From Marinigracilibium pacificum (lineage in GTDB: Bacteria; Bacteroidota; Bacteroidia; Cytophagales; Cyclobacteriaceae), in NCBI RefSeq assembly GCF_012926615.1, contig NZ_JABBNU010000003.1, positions 310,001 through 374,000 of the forward strand: a stretch of DNA of 64,000 nucleotides, read 5' to 3'. Both the position numbers and the translations under genes were made by a program. Position 1 is the first letter of the stretch, and each line of letters starts with the position of its first letter. Under the pieces are notes generated by a model that had not been told where the DNA came from, did not search any database, and saw only the letters and a program-made list of their open reading frames with translations. Positions 55,352 through 64,000 of this stretch are shown piece by piece.

Positions 55352-56458
55352 CTAAACTGATTTCAGATACAATTGCTCAAGTTCACCTACCATATTCTGC
55401 AAACTAAAATACTCTTCTACCCTTTCCCTTGCTCCCTTTTGAAGGGACTTTTGTTTTTGCATATCTTTTGTCAATTCAATTAATTTAATTGACAGATCAA
55501 TCCATTCTTCTACTTTCACCAAACTTCCAGACTTTCCATCCTCAATTACTTCTTTGATCCCTCCAGCATCAGTAGTTACAATGGCGCACTCCATACTCAT
55601 TGCTTCAAGTAAAGCAATAGGAAGTCCTTCAAATTCAGAAGTCATCATAAAAATATCCATAGCTGAAAACCAATCTATGGTATTAGTTTGAAGACCGGGC
55701 ATAAACACTTTATCTTCCAGTCCCAGGTTTTTTCTTTCTTCCAGAATCTCATGTTTTAACGGCCCGTCACCAACTATCACTCCATAAAGATCAGGATTTT
55801 TCCTGGATGCCTCTGCAAAAACCCTGAGCCATTCTTTAAGACGCTTTTGAAATCTAAATACTGCAACAGTACCTACCAGTAATCCGGAATCCGGTATATT
55901 CAATTTAGATCTGATTAAGTTCCCTGCAACTTGATTTTTTTTAAACTTATCTGTATTAACACCATTAAGAACCGTTATTACAGGTACTTTGGGCCTTATA
56001 TTAATATTAATTGACTCTGCAACATCATTTGAAACGGCAATACCCGCATTTTGCCAGTTAAAAGTAAGTTTATTTAAGCTGTAAGTTACCCTGTGATATC
56101 GTTCCTGTTTGTTATGTTCGGTATATAAAACCGGAATTCCAGATAGTTTATGAACGACCCTGCCAAGAAACCCGGCCCAGGGTAAGTGACAATGAATTAA
56201 CTGGATATTATGCTCTTTACAATAAGATATTACTTTATTAGCCTGAAGCATAATTTTAATATTATTTGATGCTTCAAAACATGACACTCTTCCTCCCTGA
56301 TCCTCGATAGCACTAACCATTTGATCTTTCCAGGGTAGAAAATATATATAATGAAATTCAAATTTGTCTTTTGAGTGAATTCTCAAAGTTTCCGGAAGAA
56401 GCATTTCAGCTCCCCCTCTACCTAAAGATTTTATAATATGCAGGACTTTAATTTTCAT
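55352..56458 (-). CDS. Glycosyltransferase, GT4 family
   Basis: A 368-residue GT-B enzyme. It opens VLHIIKSLGRGGAEMLLPETL, contains LIHCHLPWAGFLGRVVHKLSG, and has the donor site FMMTSEFEGLPIALLEAMSMECAIV with the EX7E-type glutamates. No signal peptide; cytoplasmic, acting on lipid-linked glycan. Sugar specificity cannot be told from sequence. A 179-base gap separates it from the divergent beta-helix gene. Confidence 0.9.
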   Translation of the reverse strand: MKIKVLHIIKSLGRGGAEMLLPETLRIHSKDKFEFHYIYFLPWKDQMVSAIEDQGGRVSCFEASNNIKIMLQANKVISYCKEHNIQLIHCHLPWAGFLGRVVHKLSGIPVLYTEHNKQERYHRVTYSLNKLTFNWQNAGIAVSNDVAESININIRPKVPVITVLNGVNTDKFKKNQVAGNLIRSKLNIPDSGLLVGTVAVFRFQKRLKEWLRVFAEASRKNPDLYGVIVGDGPLKHEILEERKNLGLEDKVFMPGLQTNTIDWFSAMDIFMMTSEFEGLPIALLEAMSMECAIVTTDAGGIKEVIEDGKSGSLVKVEEWIDLSIKLIELTKDMQKQKSLQKGARERVEEYFSLQNMVGELEQLYLKSV

Positions 56459-56637
56459 AAATCAAAAAGATAAATTCCAATTTTATGGTAAGTTGTTAAA
56501 AAACCACTAAAATCTGGAAGTAGCTTTTATTAAATTTGTAACTATTTTTCTCCTGTTCATTAACCATTTGACAATTAACTAGTTATTATAACAGGCATGA
56601 TTTTAGTTAATATCCTCAAAAAAAGATTCTGAAAATT

Positions 56638-57681
56638 ATGAAGACTAAAATACTTTCACTTCTGATTTTAATATTTATTTTTTCATGTGCAGCAAATAAA
56701 ATCAGTTCATATGCACAAGATTCTGAATTGCAAAACTTCATTAATGGTCTTGAGAATGGATCAGAATACACTTTTGAAAAACAAACATTTAGCACAGAAG
56801 ATCCGCTAATTATTGAAGGCAAGTCTGACTTGATACTTGATTTTTCAGGTTCAACTATTTTTTCAACCACTAAAGGATCAAAAGTTACACCGATAAAAAG
56901 CAAAGAAAATAGCTGGCCAAGAAATCGGTCTCATGTTATCATTAGTAATTCAAAAAATATAAAAATCATAAATCTAAATATTGATGGTCCGCACCAAAAC
57001 GGAGGAACCAGTGAAGAGGCTTATATAAAGCAACTCGAAGCACAACATGGAATAGAAATTAATAATAGCAAATCAATATCTATAATAAACGCAAAAATTA
57101 CCGAAATCTATGGTGATGGAATTTACATTGGAAATAATTCGTCTAATATATTAATTGAAAAATGTGAAATTTCGAAGAATGGCAGGCAAGGTATTGCAGT
57201 AACTAATGGCCAAGACATTATTATAAAAAATAATATATTTGATCAAATTAGAAGGGCTCACATCGATCTGGAATGCAATCAGCCTACTGATATTATCAAT
57301 AATATCATTATCGAAAATAATACTTTTGGAAACAAAAGGTTGAAATGGATTGCTGCTGGGTCTTCTAAAGGAAAGGTTTCAAATGTTACAGTAAAGGATA
57401 ACACATTAAACTGTCCTGCAGATATTTATCTGGGAAATAAGAAAAACAAGACTCCACAGGGACCTTATAGCTTTATAAATAATACCACAACAAGAAGATA
57501 CGGTAATCCTCTTGGAATAATATGGCAATTATTTAATGTTGATGGTTTTACAGCAGTAAATAATAACATTTTAGCACAAGAAGGACGTGAAATGTATCTG
57601 GTTGGTGGCTCTAATAATAAAAATATCAAATTAGATAATAATACAGTTGCAGATGGAAAAGCTCAAGTACGCAGGAAATAA
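56638..57681 (+). CDS. Right-handed parallel beta-helix lipoprotein
   Basis: A 347-residue lipoprotein (lipobox IFIFSC, Cys17). The mature part is a series of 20-25-residue coils with Asn ladders (IISNSKNIKIINLNIDG; ITEIYGDGIYIGNNSSNILIEKCEISKNG; IIIKNNIFDQI), typical of pectate-lyase-like folds. Such proteins are polysaccharide lyases, hydrolases or epimerases, often encoded inside exopolysaccharide loci to trim the polymer. Catalytic residues cannot be assigned. It is the only plus-strand gene between 48.2 kb and the right edge. Confidence 0.78.
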   Translation: MKTKILSLLILIFIFSCAANKISSYAQDSELQNFINGLENGSEYTFEKQTFSTEDPLIIEGKSDLILDFSGSTIFSTTKGSKVTPIKSKENSWPRNRSHVIISNSKNIKIINLNIDGPHQNGGTSEEAYIKQLEAQHGIEINNSKSISIINAKITEIYGDGIYIGNNSSNILIEKCEISKNGRQGIAVTNGQDIIIKNNIFDQIRRAHIDLECNQPTDIINNIIIENNTFGNKRLKWIAAGSSKGKVSNVTVKDNTLNCPADIYLGNKKNKTPQGPYSFINNTTTRRYGNPLGIIWQLFNVDGFTAVNNNILAQEGREMYLVGGSNNKNIKLDNNTVADGKAQVRRK

Positions 57682-57684
57682 AAT

Positions 57685-58761
57685 TTAAATACTTTTATAA
57701 AACTCAATAAACAGGTTTGATATTTTTTTGTTATCAAACCTGTTTTGTATATAATCATAGGCATTTATAACAAAACCTTCTCTTTTGTCATTATCATCAA
57801 TCAATTCCATAACTGAATCGCAAAATGCCCCTTCATTCTCTTTTTCAATTAAATATCCTGTCTCATTATTTTTGACTATCTCTTGAATTCCACCAACATT
57901 ATATGCAACTACAGGTACTTTACAATACATAGCCTCTAATAAAACACCCGGCAATCCTTCGATTACACTTGGTAACACAAAAATATCTCCACCTGATATG
58001 TAATCTAAAGGATTATTCACAAATCCATAAAAGGTAATTGCTTCACTTAACCCTTCACTTTTTGCAATACTTTCAATCTTTTCTCTTAATGGACCATCTC
58101 CGATAAGATGTAAATGAACATTACAATCCTTTTTAAGACGGCTAAAAATCCTTAGCAATCCTTCATGGTTTTTTTCAAATGTGAAGCCTCCAACATGGAT
58201 TAAATTTATTTTATCCTTATCAAAAGGAACTGGTTTAAAATCAATCTTACTAAAATCTAATCCAATTGGAATCACAATTGATTTATCTTTAGTTATTGGA
58301 AAAAGCTTATTTAGGTCCTTTTTAGAAGATTCCGAAACTGATATTATACCATCAGCATATTTATAAAAAAAGGAATTAAGTTTCCTTACCAAACTGGATG
58401 AAATGTAATTACTGACCATGCTGGCATTTCTAAAACAAATAGGCTGTTTCCACTTATATAATATTTTTGAAAATACTGCATATTTTAAAGTGTCTCCTGC
58501 ATTTGCCTGAATTATGTCTGGATTAAAGCTATCTATTATACTATTTAATTTTTTATAAGCTTTTATGTCCCAAAACCTTCTTGTAATATTTCCTTCTAAA
58601 GAAATTACATCAACATTTTTAACTGGTAAATCTACCTCACCTTCAAATAAGTATAATATTTTAACATCATGACCAGATGCTTTTTGATTATTAGCTAACT
58701 GGCAGGTGAAGATCTCCGCTCCTCGTAATTGTTTTTTCTGGATTATGTGTAAAATTCTCAA
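57685..58761 (-). CDS. Glycosyltransferase, GT4 family
   Basis: A 358-residue GT-B enzyme: MRILHIIQKKQLRGAEIFTCQLA, NLIHVGGFTFEKNHEGLLRIF, and donor site FVLPSVIEGLPGVLLEAMYCKVPVVAYNVGG. It ends only 3 bases from the convergent beta-helix gene. Its last 60 bases contain a strong hairpin that probably serves as that gene's terminator. It is 5 bases downstream of the next GT4 gene, so cotranscribed. Sugar unknown. Confidence 0.9.
   Translation of the reverse strand: MRILHIIQKKQLRGAEIFTCQLANNQKASGHDVKILYLFEGEVDLPVKNVDVISLEGNITRRFWDIKAYKKLNSIIDSFNPDIIQANAGDTLKYAVFSKILYKWKQPICFRNASMVSNYISSSLVRKLNSFFYKYADGIISVSESSKKDLNKLFPITKDKSIVIPIGLDFSKIDFKPVPFDKDKINLIHVGGFTFEKNHEGLLRIFSRLKKDCNVHLHLIGDGPLREKIESIAKSEGLSEAITFYGFVNNPLDYISGGDIFVLPSVIEGLPGVLLEAMYCKVPVVAYNVGGIQEIVKNNETGYLIEKENEGAFCDSVMELIDDNDKREGFVINAYDYIQNRFDNKKISNLFIEFYKSI
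57709..57749 (+). terminator. Terminator for the beta-helix gene, inside an opposing coding region
   Basis: AAACAGGTTTGATA pairs perfectly with TATCAAACCTGTTT over a 9-base loop, followed by TTGTAT on the plus strand. The hairpin lies wholly within the last 20 codons of the minus-strand glycosyltransferase gene, 27 bases after the stop of the plus-strand gene. Confidence 0.65.
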
Positions 58762-58766
58762 AATAA

Positions 58767-59906
58767 CTAGTTGATTTTTTCTTGTAAAAGCCTAAACATT
58801 TGGTTGTGAATATTTGATATTTCAAATTTCTCATTAAATATTTCAAGACTTCTTAATCCAAAACTCTTTCTGATTTCAGGGTTCTCTATAATTAATTTAA
58901 TTTTAGCAGCAAGATCCACATGATCATTCACATTAAATACCAGAGCATTTTCATTTATCCGAACAACTTCCATATTATTATTTATATCCGAACAAATAAT
59001 TGGTAATCCTGCAGCCTCAGCCTCGATTAATGACCCTGGCAATCCTTCAAACCTGGATGGGAATACAAAAACATCAGAAGCAACCAATAATTTCACTACA
59101 TCATCTCTATGTCCCAGAAGCGTCACGACATCTTCTAAGCCATACGATAATATTTTATGAGCGATTGTTTTAGATAACTCACCATCTCTCCCAACAAGTA
59201 AAACTTTTATTTGAGATAAATAAGTTTTTGGTAATTCATTTAATGAATCAAGCAGGGTATCCTGTCCTTTTTGAAATTCATGTCGGGCTACATTAATAAA
59301 CACTAGTTTATTATCGACATTCAAATCGTTTCGATAAAATGTCCTTAGAGCTTCATCTCCCACATACCTGTTAGTAGACCTCCCCCTATTAATTATTGAT
59401 ATACGCCTGCTATTCACCAATAATTTTTTCTTATAATGTTCAGAAACTGAAAGCCCATTAGCCTGATAATGATCTACTGTAAATAGCTGGGTAATGAAAT
59501 CAATTAATCTATAGGTTTCGAGTTTCCAAATATTTACATTCGGATCTTTTAATCTAAGTTTTGAGTAGGTTTCATTAACTAAATTCTCAATAAGGATAAA
59601 TTTTCTAAAAAACTTCACCCCTCTTGCAATTAAACTTGCTTCAAACAAAAAGGTATATACAATGTCGGGTTTAAATTCATCAACAATTGAGATCACTTCT
59701 CTAATGCGGCTAGCTCTAGATTTGGATTTCAAAAAAGTAACATTAAATCCCGCATTTAAAATCTCTTTTTGTATTCCTTCATTTCTACTCTTAAGCACAA
59801 TAATGGAAGGTTCTACACCTTTTTCTCTTAAATAATACCAAAAGTTAGCATTACTTCGTTCAGCTCCTCCTGTCCCGAGTGAATCTTGAATAAAAAGTAC
59901 CTTCAT
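58767..59906 (-). CDS. Glycosyltransferase, GT4 family
   Basis: A 379-residue GT-B enzyme: MKVLFIQDSLGTGGAERSNANFW, VFINVARHEFQKGQDTLLDSL, and donor site FVFPSRFEGLPGSLIEAEAAGLPIICSDINNN. The reading frame extends to 59936, but ATG 59906 gives the standard MKVLF opening and removes a 26-base overlap with the sulfotransferase gene, leaving 4 bases. Part of the minus-strand chain from the deacetylase at 61550 downwards. Sugar unknown. Confidence 0.9.
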   Translation of the reverse strand: MKVLFIQDSLGTGGAERSNANFWYYLREKGVEPSIIVLKSRNEGIQKEILNAGFNVTFLKSKSRASRIREVISIVDEFKPDIVYTFLFEASLIARGVKFFRKFILIENLVNETYSKLRLKDPNVNIWKLETYRLIDFITQLFTVDHYQANGLSVSEHYKKKLLVNSRRISIINRGRSTNRYVGDEALRTFYRNDLNVDNKLVFINVARHEFQKGQDTLLDSLNELPKTYLSQIKVLLVGRDGELSKTIAHKILSYGLEDVVTLLGHRDDVVKLLVASDVFVFPSRFEGLPGSLIEAEAAGLPIICSDINNNMEVVRINENALVFNVNDHVDLAAKIKLIIENPEIRKSFGLRSLEIFNEKFEISNIHNQMFRLLQEKIN

Positions 59907-59910
59907 CTTA

Positions 59911-60771
59911 TCATTTTGTAAGTTTGAAGTATCCATATTGAATTAGCTCTTTTTCGGCCAGTTTATTTATTAATTGCCAATCACTTTCAGAAAGCCTGGA
60001 ATAACTCTTCTCATTCTGGTTTGAAATCTTCTTTTTATTACCATGAACTTCGAAGGCTCCTGAAAGATTTTCTTCTTTAATTGGAGAAATTCCTAAAAAA
60101 GAGGTGATTCTATCAATTTGAGTTTTAGGGCTTGAGGTTAAGTCTTCATATTTAACCTCAATTAAATTTGAAATATTAGACTTGGCGTTATTAATTACTT
60201 CTAAACTTCTTTTCCATTGATTAACAGCTAGCGAAATATCATAATTACTCCCGAATTCATTTTTAACTTCCTCCATAGGTTTAGCTTTTCTTTGAATACC
60301 TTCAGTTACAGCATAACCATCTCTTATCAAATGGATAAAATAAACATTGTCTAAATTCTTACTAAAGAATTCCATTCTTGCAGAATTGGAAATTGACTTT
60401 TCAACAATGATTTTCTTTTTATTATTGGTAAAATGAGACCAATGCCTTTTCATTCTCTTCAAAACGGAATTAATTTCAGCATTTGAAATTTTCATTTCAC
60501 TTTCGCATTTGTACCACATTCTTCTCCACCCAAAATCTTCAGGCCGTGGGAGAACATCAGTTAACATTACACCCTCATCCGGAAGAACATCTAATTCATT
60601 TGATTTTGATAAAATTTCTGTCAATAAGGTGGTTCCTGAATTATAACAGCCAACAATAAAAACCCACTTTTCAGGCTTTATTTCAGATCCAGTCAGGTAA
60701 AATAAATCTGCTAAAAATTTGCTGTTTTTGAACCTTGTAAAAAATCTATGTTTGAATGTTTTCTTTGCCAC
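59911..60771 (-). CDS. Sulfotransferase family protein
   Basis: A 286-residue PAPS-dependent enzyme. The 5'-phosphosulfate loop is WVFIVGCYNSGTTLLTEIL, and the 3'-phosphate site is YFIHLIRDGYAVTEGI with Arg and Asp. LIEVKYEDLTSSPKTQI is the usual later motif. It would transfer sulfate to a sugar hydroxyl of the glycan. The start is GTG at 60771, overlapping by one base the TAG of the deacetylase gene, so the two are coupled. A second sulfotransferase gene lies 0.9 kb away. Confidence 0.88.
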   Translation of the reverse strand: MAKKTFKHRFFTRFKNSKFLADLFYLTGSEIKPEKWVFIVGCYNSGTTLLTEILSKSNELDVLPDEGVMLTDVLPRPEDFGWRRMWYKCESEMKISNAEINSVLKRMKRHWSHFTNNKKKIIVEKSISNSARMEFFSKNLDNVYFIHLIRDGYAVTEGIQRKAKPMEEVKNEFGSNYDISLAVNQWKRSLEVINNAKSNISNLIEVKYEDLTSSPKTQIDRITSFLGISPIKEENLSGAFEVHGNKKKISNQNEKSYSRLSESDWQLINKLAEKELIQYGYFKLTK

Positions 60772-61550
60772 TAATTTATAAGCTTATATCCAGCCTTTAT
60801 ATATGGAAGTAATCTACTATGCCAACCAGATAAAATAAACTTAAACTTAGTCAATGGGGTTGAATCATTCACGCTTAATCGAGATATTCTTAAAGGGTTA
60901 TCTATTCTTCCATTTACTTTATGATCAAATAGAAAAGCATATTTGATTCCAAATTCTTTTAAAACAAGTTCTGATTCCTCATTAAAATTCCCATTTGGAT
61001 ATGCAAAAATATCATACCCATTTAACCCGTTTTTAATAAAAAATTCTTTTGCACTACTAAGTTCATATCTTAACTCCTCTGCAGAACACTGATCAAACAT
61101 CGGGTGAGTAAAGCTATGATTTGCAATTATCACACCATTGTCCTGCATTTCTAACAATTGATCAGTAGTTAGCTGTTTTTTCCTAAGTACTTTTTTTTGA
61201 CTTTTAGCTTTTAGATCACTCAGGAAATTGATTCTTTCTTTATTTGGAATAGATTTCAACCAATTAATCTCGCTTAAACTACCTCCATTTTCGGCATAAT
61301 AATAATACTCATCCCACCAGAATGGGTTATCTGTATCAATTAAGGAAGGAATTATGAATAAAATGGATGGGATTTTATACTTCTTTATTAGCGGAAATGC
61401 AATTTCATAGAAAGAATAATCACCATCGTCAACAGTTATAATAAATTGAATACCAGATTTATTTAAATGCTTAAGATGTTCTTCAAAAACAGTATTGCCT
61501 CCAAATGTATGATAAGCCAAAATTCTTTGAGATAATGATATTAAATCCAC
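60771..61550 (-). CDS. Polysaccharide deacetylase
   Basis: A 259-residue NodB-fold enzyme with FIITVDDGDYSFYEIAFPLIKKY (the Asp-Asp motif), SILFIIPSLI, and the zinc-binding ANHSFTHP. FAYPNGNFNEES is the later catalytic motif. It probably removes acetyl groups from GlcNAc-type residues, leaving free amines that could be N-sulfated by a neighbouring sulfotransferase, as in heparan-like polymers (inference). It overlaps the sulfotransferase gene start by one base. Confidence 0.88.
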   Translation of the reverse strand: MDLISLSQRILAYHTFGGNTVFEEHLKHLNKSGIQFIITVDDGDYSFYEIAFPLIKKYKIPSILFIIPSLIDTDNPFWWDEYYYYAENGGSLSEINWLKSIPNKERINFLSDLKAKSQKKVLRKKQLTTDQLLEMQDNGVIIANHSFTHPMFDQCSAEELRYELSSAKEFFIKNGLNGYDIFAYPNGNFNEESELVLKEFGIKYAFLFDHKVNGRIDNPLRISRLSVNDSTPLTKFKFILSGWHSRLLPYIKAGYKLIN

Positions 61551-61647
61551 ATTCTATAATTTAAAAATAATTTCAATAAATCTTGTAATATAAACTCAAG
61601 GGTTAATTGATAAAATCTCAATCTCATGTTTTTTCATCCTCCTATCT

Positions 61648-62445
61648 TTAAAAAGAAGGCCAATATGAATAATCATTTTCGGTAAATGTCTTTTTAAATT
61701 CACAAATATCCTCGGACAATAATTCTTTAATATTTTCAAGGTTATTATCATCAAGGTGTGGTTTATTAATTTTTATCCCTACTAAGTACCAAAACAGATG
61801 ATATAATTTTGATATTTTATTGTTACCAAAAATATTGTGGATTTGATCATGGTATTTTATTAGATATTTCTTCCCAGTTACATTGTAGGGTTTAAATAGA
61901 ATTTTTTCGTACCTAACATTCAAAAAGCTACAAATATCATTTAATACTTTATCAGGTTTATTTATAAATTCTTCAAATAAAATCACCTTTATATTTTCCA
62001 AACCGAAAGATTCTATAAATGGCTCAATCTGATAATAATATTTACTGGTTTTAATATAATCCGAATCAATTTTAATAAGTTCATCTATTTCATGACTTTT
62101 AATTCTATGACGATATAAATCATGATGTAAATGAGAAACTAACCGCTTAATGGGGTCTCTAACTAAATATATAATCTTTAAATCCTTTTTAGTTGAATAC
62201 ATATTATGTACTGTTTCTGGGTAAATATGTCTTCGACTATAATTTGGTGATGTCTCACCTAAAATTTCTTTATTATCCTGAAATTGATTTAAGTACCAAT
62301 CTATTCCTTTATCAAAATTTCTATTAAAAAAATTGGGCTCTTTTGTTTTGGTAAATCCTATTTGAGAATGATTTAGAAGATTCCTGTCTAATGTTGTAGT
62401 GCCCGACTTCATTGCACCAATAATTATAAATTCGGGTAATTGCAT
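61648..62445 (-). CDS. Sulfotransferase domain protein (heparan NDST-like)
   Basis: A 265-residue PAPS-dependent sulfotransferase. PEFIIIGAMKSGTTTLDRNL holds the 5'-phosphosulfate loop, GETSPNYSRR is typical of heparan-sulfate type enzymes, and LKIIYLVRDPIKRLVSHLHHDL is the 3'-phosphate motif. KVILFEEFINKPDKVLNDICSFLNV follows. Gaps of about 95 bases on both sides suggest it may have its own promoter, though I see no clear one. Confidence 0.9.
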   Translation of the reverse strand: MQLPEFIIIGAMKSGTTTLDRNLLNHSQIGFTKTKEPNFFNRNFDKGIDWYLNQFQDNKEILGETSPNYSRRHIYPETVHNMYSTKKDLKIIYLVRDPIKRLVSHLHHDLYRHRIKSHEIDELIKIDSDYIKTSKYYYQIEPFIESFGLENIKVILFEEFINKPDKVLNDICSFLNVRYEKILFKPYNVTGKKYLIKYHDQIHNIFGNNKISKLYHLFWYLVGIKINKPHLDDNNLENIKELLSEDICEFKKTFTENDYSYWPSF

Positions 62446-62538
62446 ATAAAGAAAATTAAAACAGATTTTACTTTAAGTAATAATATATAATTCTTAGATA
62501 TTTTTAATGTAAATATCAGACCAAGAATAACTACACAT

Positions 62539-63504
62539 TTATAGATTCACCTTATTGAAATCGACGTTAAACACCTTAGATTTTATATATATGAAAACAT
62601 TCTTAAAATTAAGTGGTTTCAGTTTAATTAATTCAAACAACAACATATTAAGGTAATTCTTCATGACTTTTTTATTCTTACCATTAAGAATAAAGTACAA
62701 AGATAAATTTGTGTTAAACTTATAGAAATTTGATAAATATTTTTGCTTTTTAAAAGCACCTAGTCTACCTGTAACTAATGTATTTTTTATTCCTAAAACT
62801 TTATTTATATAACCTATATACCCATATTTTATCATTACTATATCGATAACCCTGTCTCCAACATTAGACGTAAGTAGAATATCTATATGATTCATTAAAT
62901 ATTCCTTTCGAAATACATAGCTGAGTGAAGGTAGTCTAATCTTCCGTTGAATTATAAGCTCTGGATCAATAAATTTAAATTCATGGTCTTTAATATTCAT
63001 AATATTTTCTTTTTGACCATTTATTAATTCGTAAGCATCGTGAACTACCATAGATATATTTCTATCACTCTCTAACATTTTAACTTGGCTTTGGAGCTTA
63101 TTTTCATCAATCCAAAAATCATCTCCTTCACAAAATGCGATATATTCCCCTCTTGCTAGAAATAAATTATACAACAAATTAAATCTTCCAGTAGGATGAT
63201 TATTAATTATCATATTATTCTCACGATGATGGAGTACTAATCTAAATATATCAGGATATTCTTCTGCGTACTTTATGCATATTTCTCTTGTACCATCATT
63301 TGATTCATCATCCCCAACAATAATTTCAAATTTAAAATCAGTTTTTTGGGATAAAATTCCCTTCAAACATTTTTCTATATAATTTTTATGTTGATATGTT
63401 AAAACTATTACTGAAACAAGTGGATTATCTGATAATGCATAATTATTAAGTTCATGCACTTCCTTTTTTTCATACTTCAGTTTAAACTCCCGAAAATCCA
63501 TCAT
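62539..63504 (-). CDS. Glycosyltransferase, GT2 family
   Basis: A 321-residue GT-A enzyme with PLVSVIVLTYQHKNYIEKCL at the start of the fold, FEIIVGDDESNDGT, and the metal-binding region CEGDDFWIDENKLQSQV. The C-terminal part is variable and basic (GRLGAFKKQKYLSNFYKFN). No membrane helix is visible, so it is probably a cytoplasmic enzyme adding one sugar to the repeat unit. Donor unknown. Confidence 0.9.
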   Translation of the reverse strand: MMDFREFKLKYEKKEVHELNNYALSDNPLVSVIVLTYQHKNYIEKCLKGILSQKTDFKFEIIVGDDESNDGTREICIKYAEEYPDIFRLVLHHRENNMIINNHPTGRFNLLYNLFLARGEYIAFCEGDDFWIDENKLQSQVKMLESDRNISMVVHDAYELINGQKENIMNIKDHEFKFIDPELIIQRKIRLPSLSYVFRKEYLMNHIDILLTSNVGDRVIDIVMIKYGYIGYINKVLGIKNTLVTGRLGAFKKQKYLSNFYKFNTNLSLYFILNGKNKKVMKNYLNMLLFELIKLKPLNFKNVFIYIKSKVFNVDFNKVNL

Positions 63505-63525
63505 CTATATAACTCTTTACAAAAT

Positions 63526-63553
63526 AAAAGCCTCAAAATACATGAGGCCTTTG
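63526..63553 (-). terminator. Likely terminator of the acyltransferase gene at the right edge
   Basis: On the minus strand AAAGGCCTCA pairs with TGAGGCTTT (one bulged C), followed by TTATTTTG. It lies in the 70-base gap between the acyltransferase and GT2 genes. Confidence 0.6.
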
Positions 63554-63574
63554 ATGCTTTAAATATCAAATATT

Positions 63575-64000
63575 TTAATTGTGTTTCTTGAAAAACTTTG
63601 CAGGGTTACCAAACCAAATCTCATCATCTCCAACTTCAGATCTTACTTGGGAACATGCACCAATTACCGATCTTTTCCCAATATTAAAACCTGGCATTAA
63701 AGTTACGTTGGCACCAATTAAAGTACCATCACCAATCTTCCCAACAACCTTTTCATCCCCTTTATCAAGATTTGGAGTATCTGTTAAAACAAAAGCATAT
63801 TTAATTGTTACATCATCACCTATCTCTGCATTAGCAGAAATTGTACATCGACTACCAAAAGAAACACGATTTCCGATTTTAACATTTTCTCTTATTTCAC
63901 AATAAGCAGTAAACTTACAGTTTTCTCCAATTCTAGCCCCTTTTCGAACAATACAAAAAGGACCAACCTTCGTTCCATCGCCGATAACAGTATCCTCTTC
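63575..64000 (-). CDS. Hexapeptide-repeat acyltransferase, 5' end cut by window edge
   Basis: The minus-strand frame is open from the window edge to TAA at 63575 (141 residues seen). It is made of left-handed beta-helix hexapeptides (TVIGDGTKVGPFCIVRKGAR; IRENVKIGNRVSFGS; TLIGANVTLMPGFNIG) and ends DDEIWFGNPAKFFKKHN, a typical C-terminus of sugar O- or N-acetyltransferases. The YAFVLTDTPNLDKGDE loop fits WbbJ/maltose-acetyltransferase-like members. It probably acetylates a glycan sugar. Start and catalytic His region may lie outside the window. Confidence 0.85.
   Translation of the reverse strand, partial: EEDTVIGDGTKVGPFCIVRKGARIGENCKFTAYCEIRENVKIGNRVSFGSRCTISANAEIGDDVTIKYAFVLTDTPNLDKGDEKVVGKIGDGTLIGANVTLMPGFNIGKRSVIGACSQVRSEVGDDEIWFGNPAKFFKKHN

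Noticed and set aside
63579-63905. Open frame on the plus strand at the right edge
   Set aside because: It is antisense to a clear hexapeptide-repeat acyltransferase frame on the minus strand (63575-64000) and has no recognisable domain.

Overview
The window is a chromosomal segment of a low-GC Bacteroidota, most likely a marine or soil Cytophagales-type bacterium. The evidence is a gldC gliding gene, two proteins with type IX secretion (T9SS) C-terminal domains, a DUF3098 gene between ftsX and uppP, an XrtF-type exosortase pair, TAnnTTTG-type promoters upstream of both tRNA-Glu genes, and almost no Shine-Dalgarno sequences. I see no insertion sequence, prophage, CRISPR array or rRNA operon.

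Left part (1-14.9 kb): the end of a two-domain universal stress protein gene; two ECF sigma factor genes, each followed by a single-pass membrane protein gene; the Bacteroidota core run ftsX-DUF3098-uppP-truB-ribF; a two-subunit 3-oxoacid CoA-transferase; gldC; a TonB-dependent receptor paired with an SGNH-hydrolase lipoprotein; and a small membrane-anchored haem-motif (CNACH) protein.

Middle part (15-36.4 kb): two nearly identical tRNA-Glu genes with the same promoter architecture, gapA, a DUF4920 lipoprotein, xseA-xseB, the gltB-gltD glutamate synthase genes, an outer-membrane barrel protein, tRNA-Arg directly behind sucC, a LolD-like ATPase, bcp peroxiredoxin, a DMT transporter, yebC, an M1 peptidase, ligA, a DUF6913 gene and dapA. 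This is ordinary housekeeping DNA with well-formed terminators.

Right part (36.4-64 kb): a large surface-polysaccharide and surface-protein region, almost entirely on the minus strand. A block at 36404-46897 has homologues of all four enzymes that build and load diacetylated bacillosamine-type sugars: 4,6-dehydratase (PglF-like), aminotransferase (PglE-like), acetyltransferase (PglD-like) and phosphoglycosyl transferase (PglC-like). Wedged in it with overlapping or nearly abutting reading frames are an XrtF-type exosortase and its small membrane partner. In the same block lie a 1591-residue T9SS surface protein and a 76-residue protein that is little more than a signal peptide, a Pro/Gly linker and an exosortase-like tail. 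I read the latter as a candidate substrate. Further on come glycosyltransferases, two polysaccharide deacetylases, two sulfotransferases, a polymerase-like membrane protein, a GNAT enzyme, an ELWxxDGT-repeat T9SS protein, a beta-helix lipoprotein, and a truncated hexapeptide acyltransferase at the right edge. Together these suggest a sulfated, amino-sugar-containing exopolysaccharide made beside surface proteins delivered by two different sorting systems.
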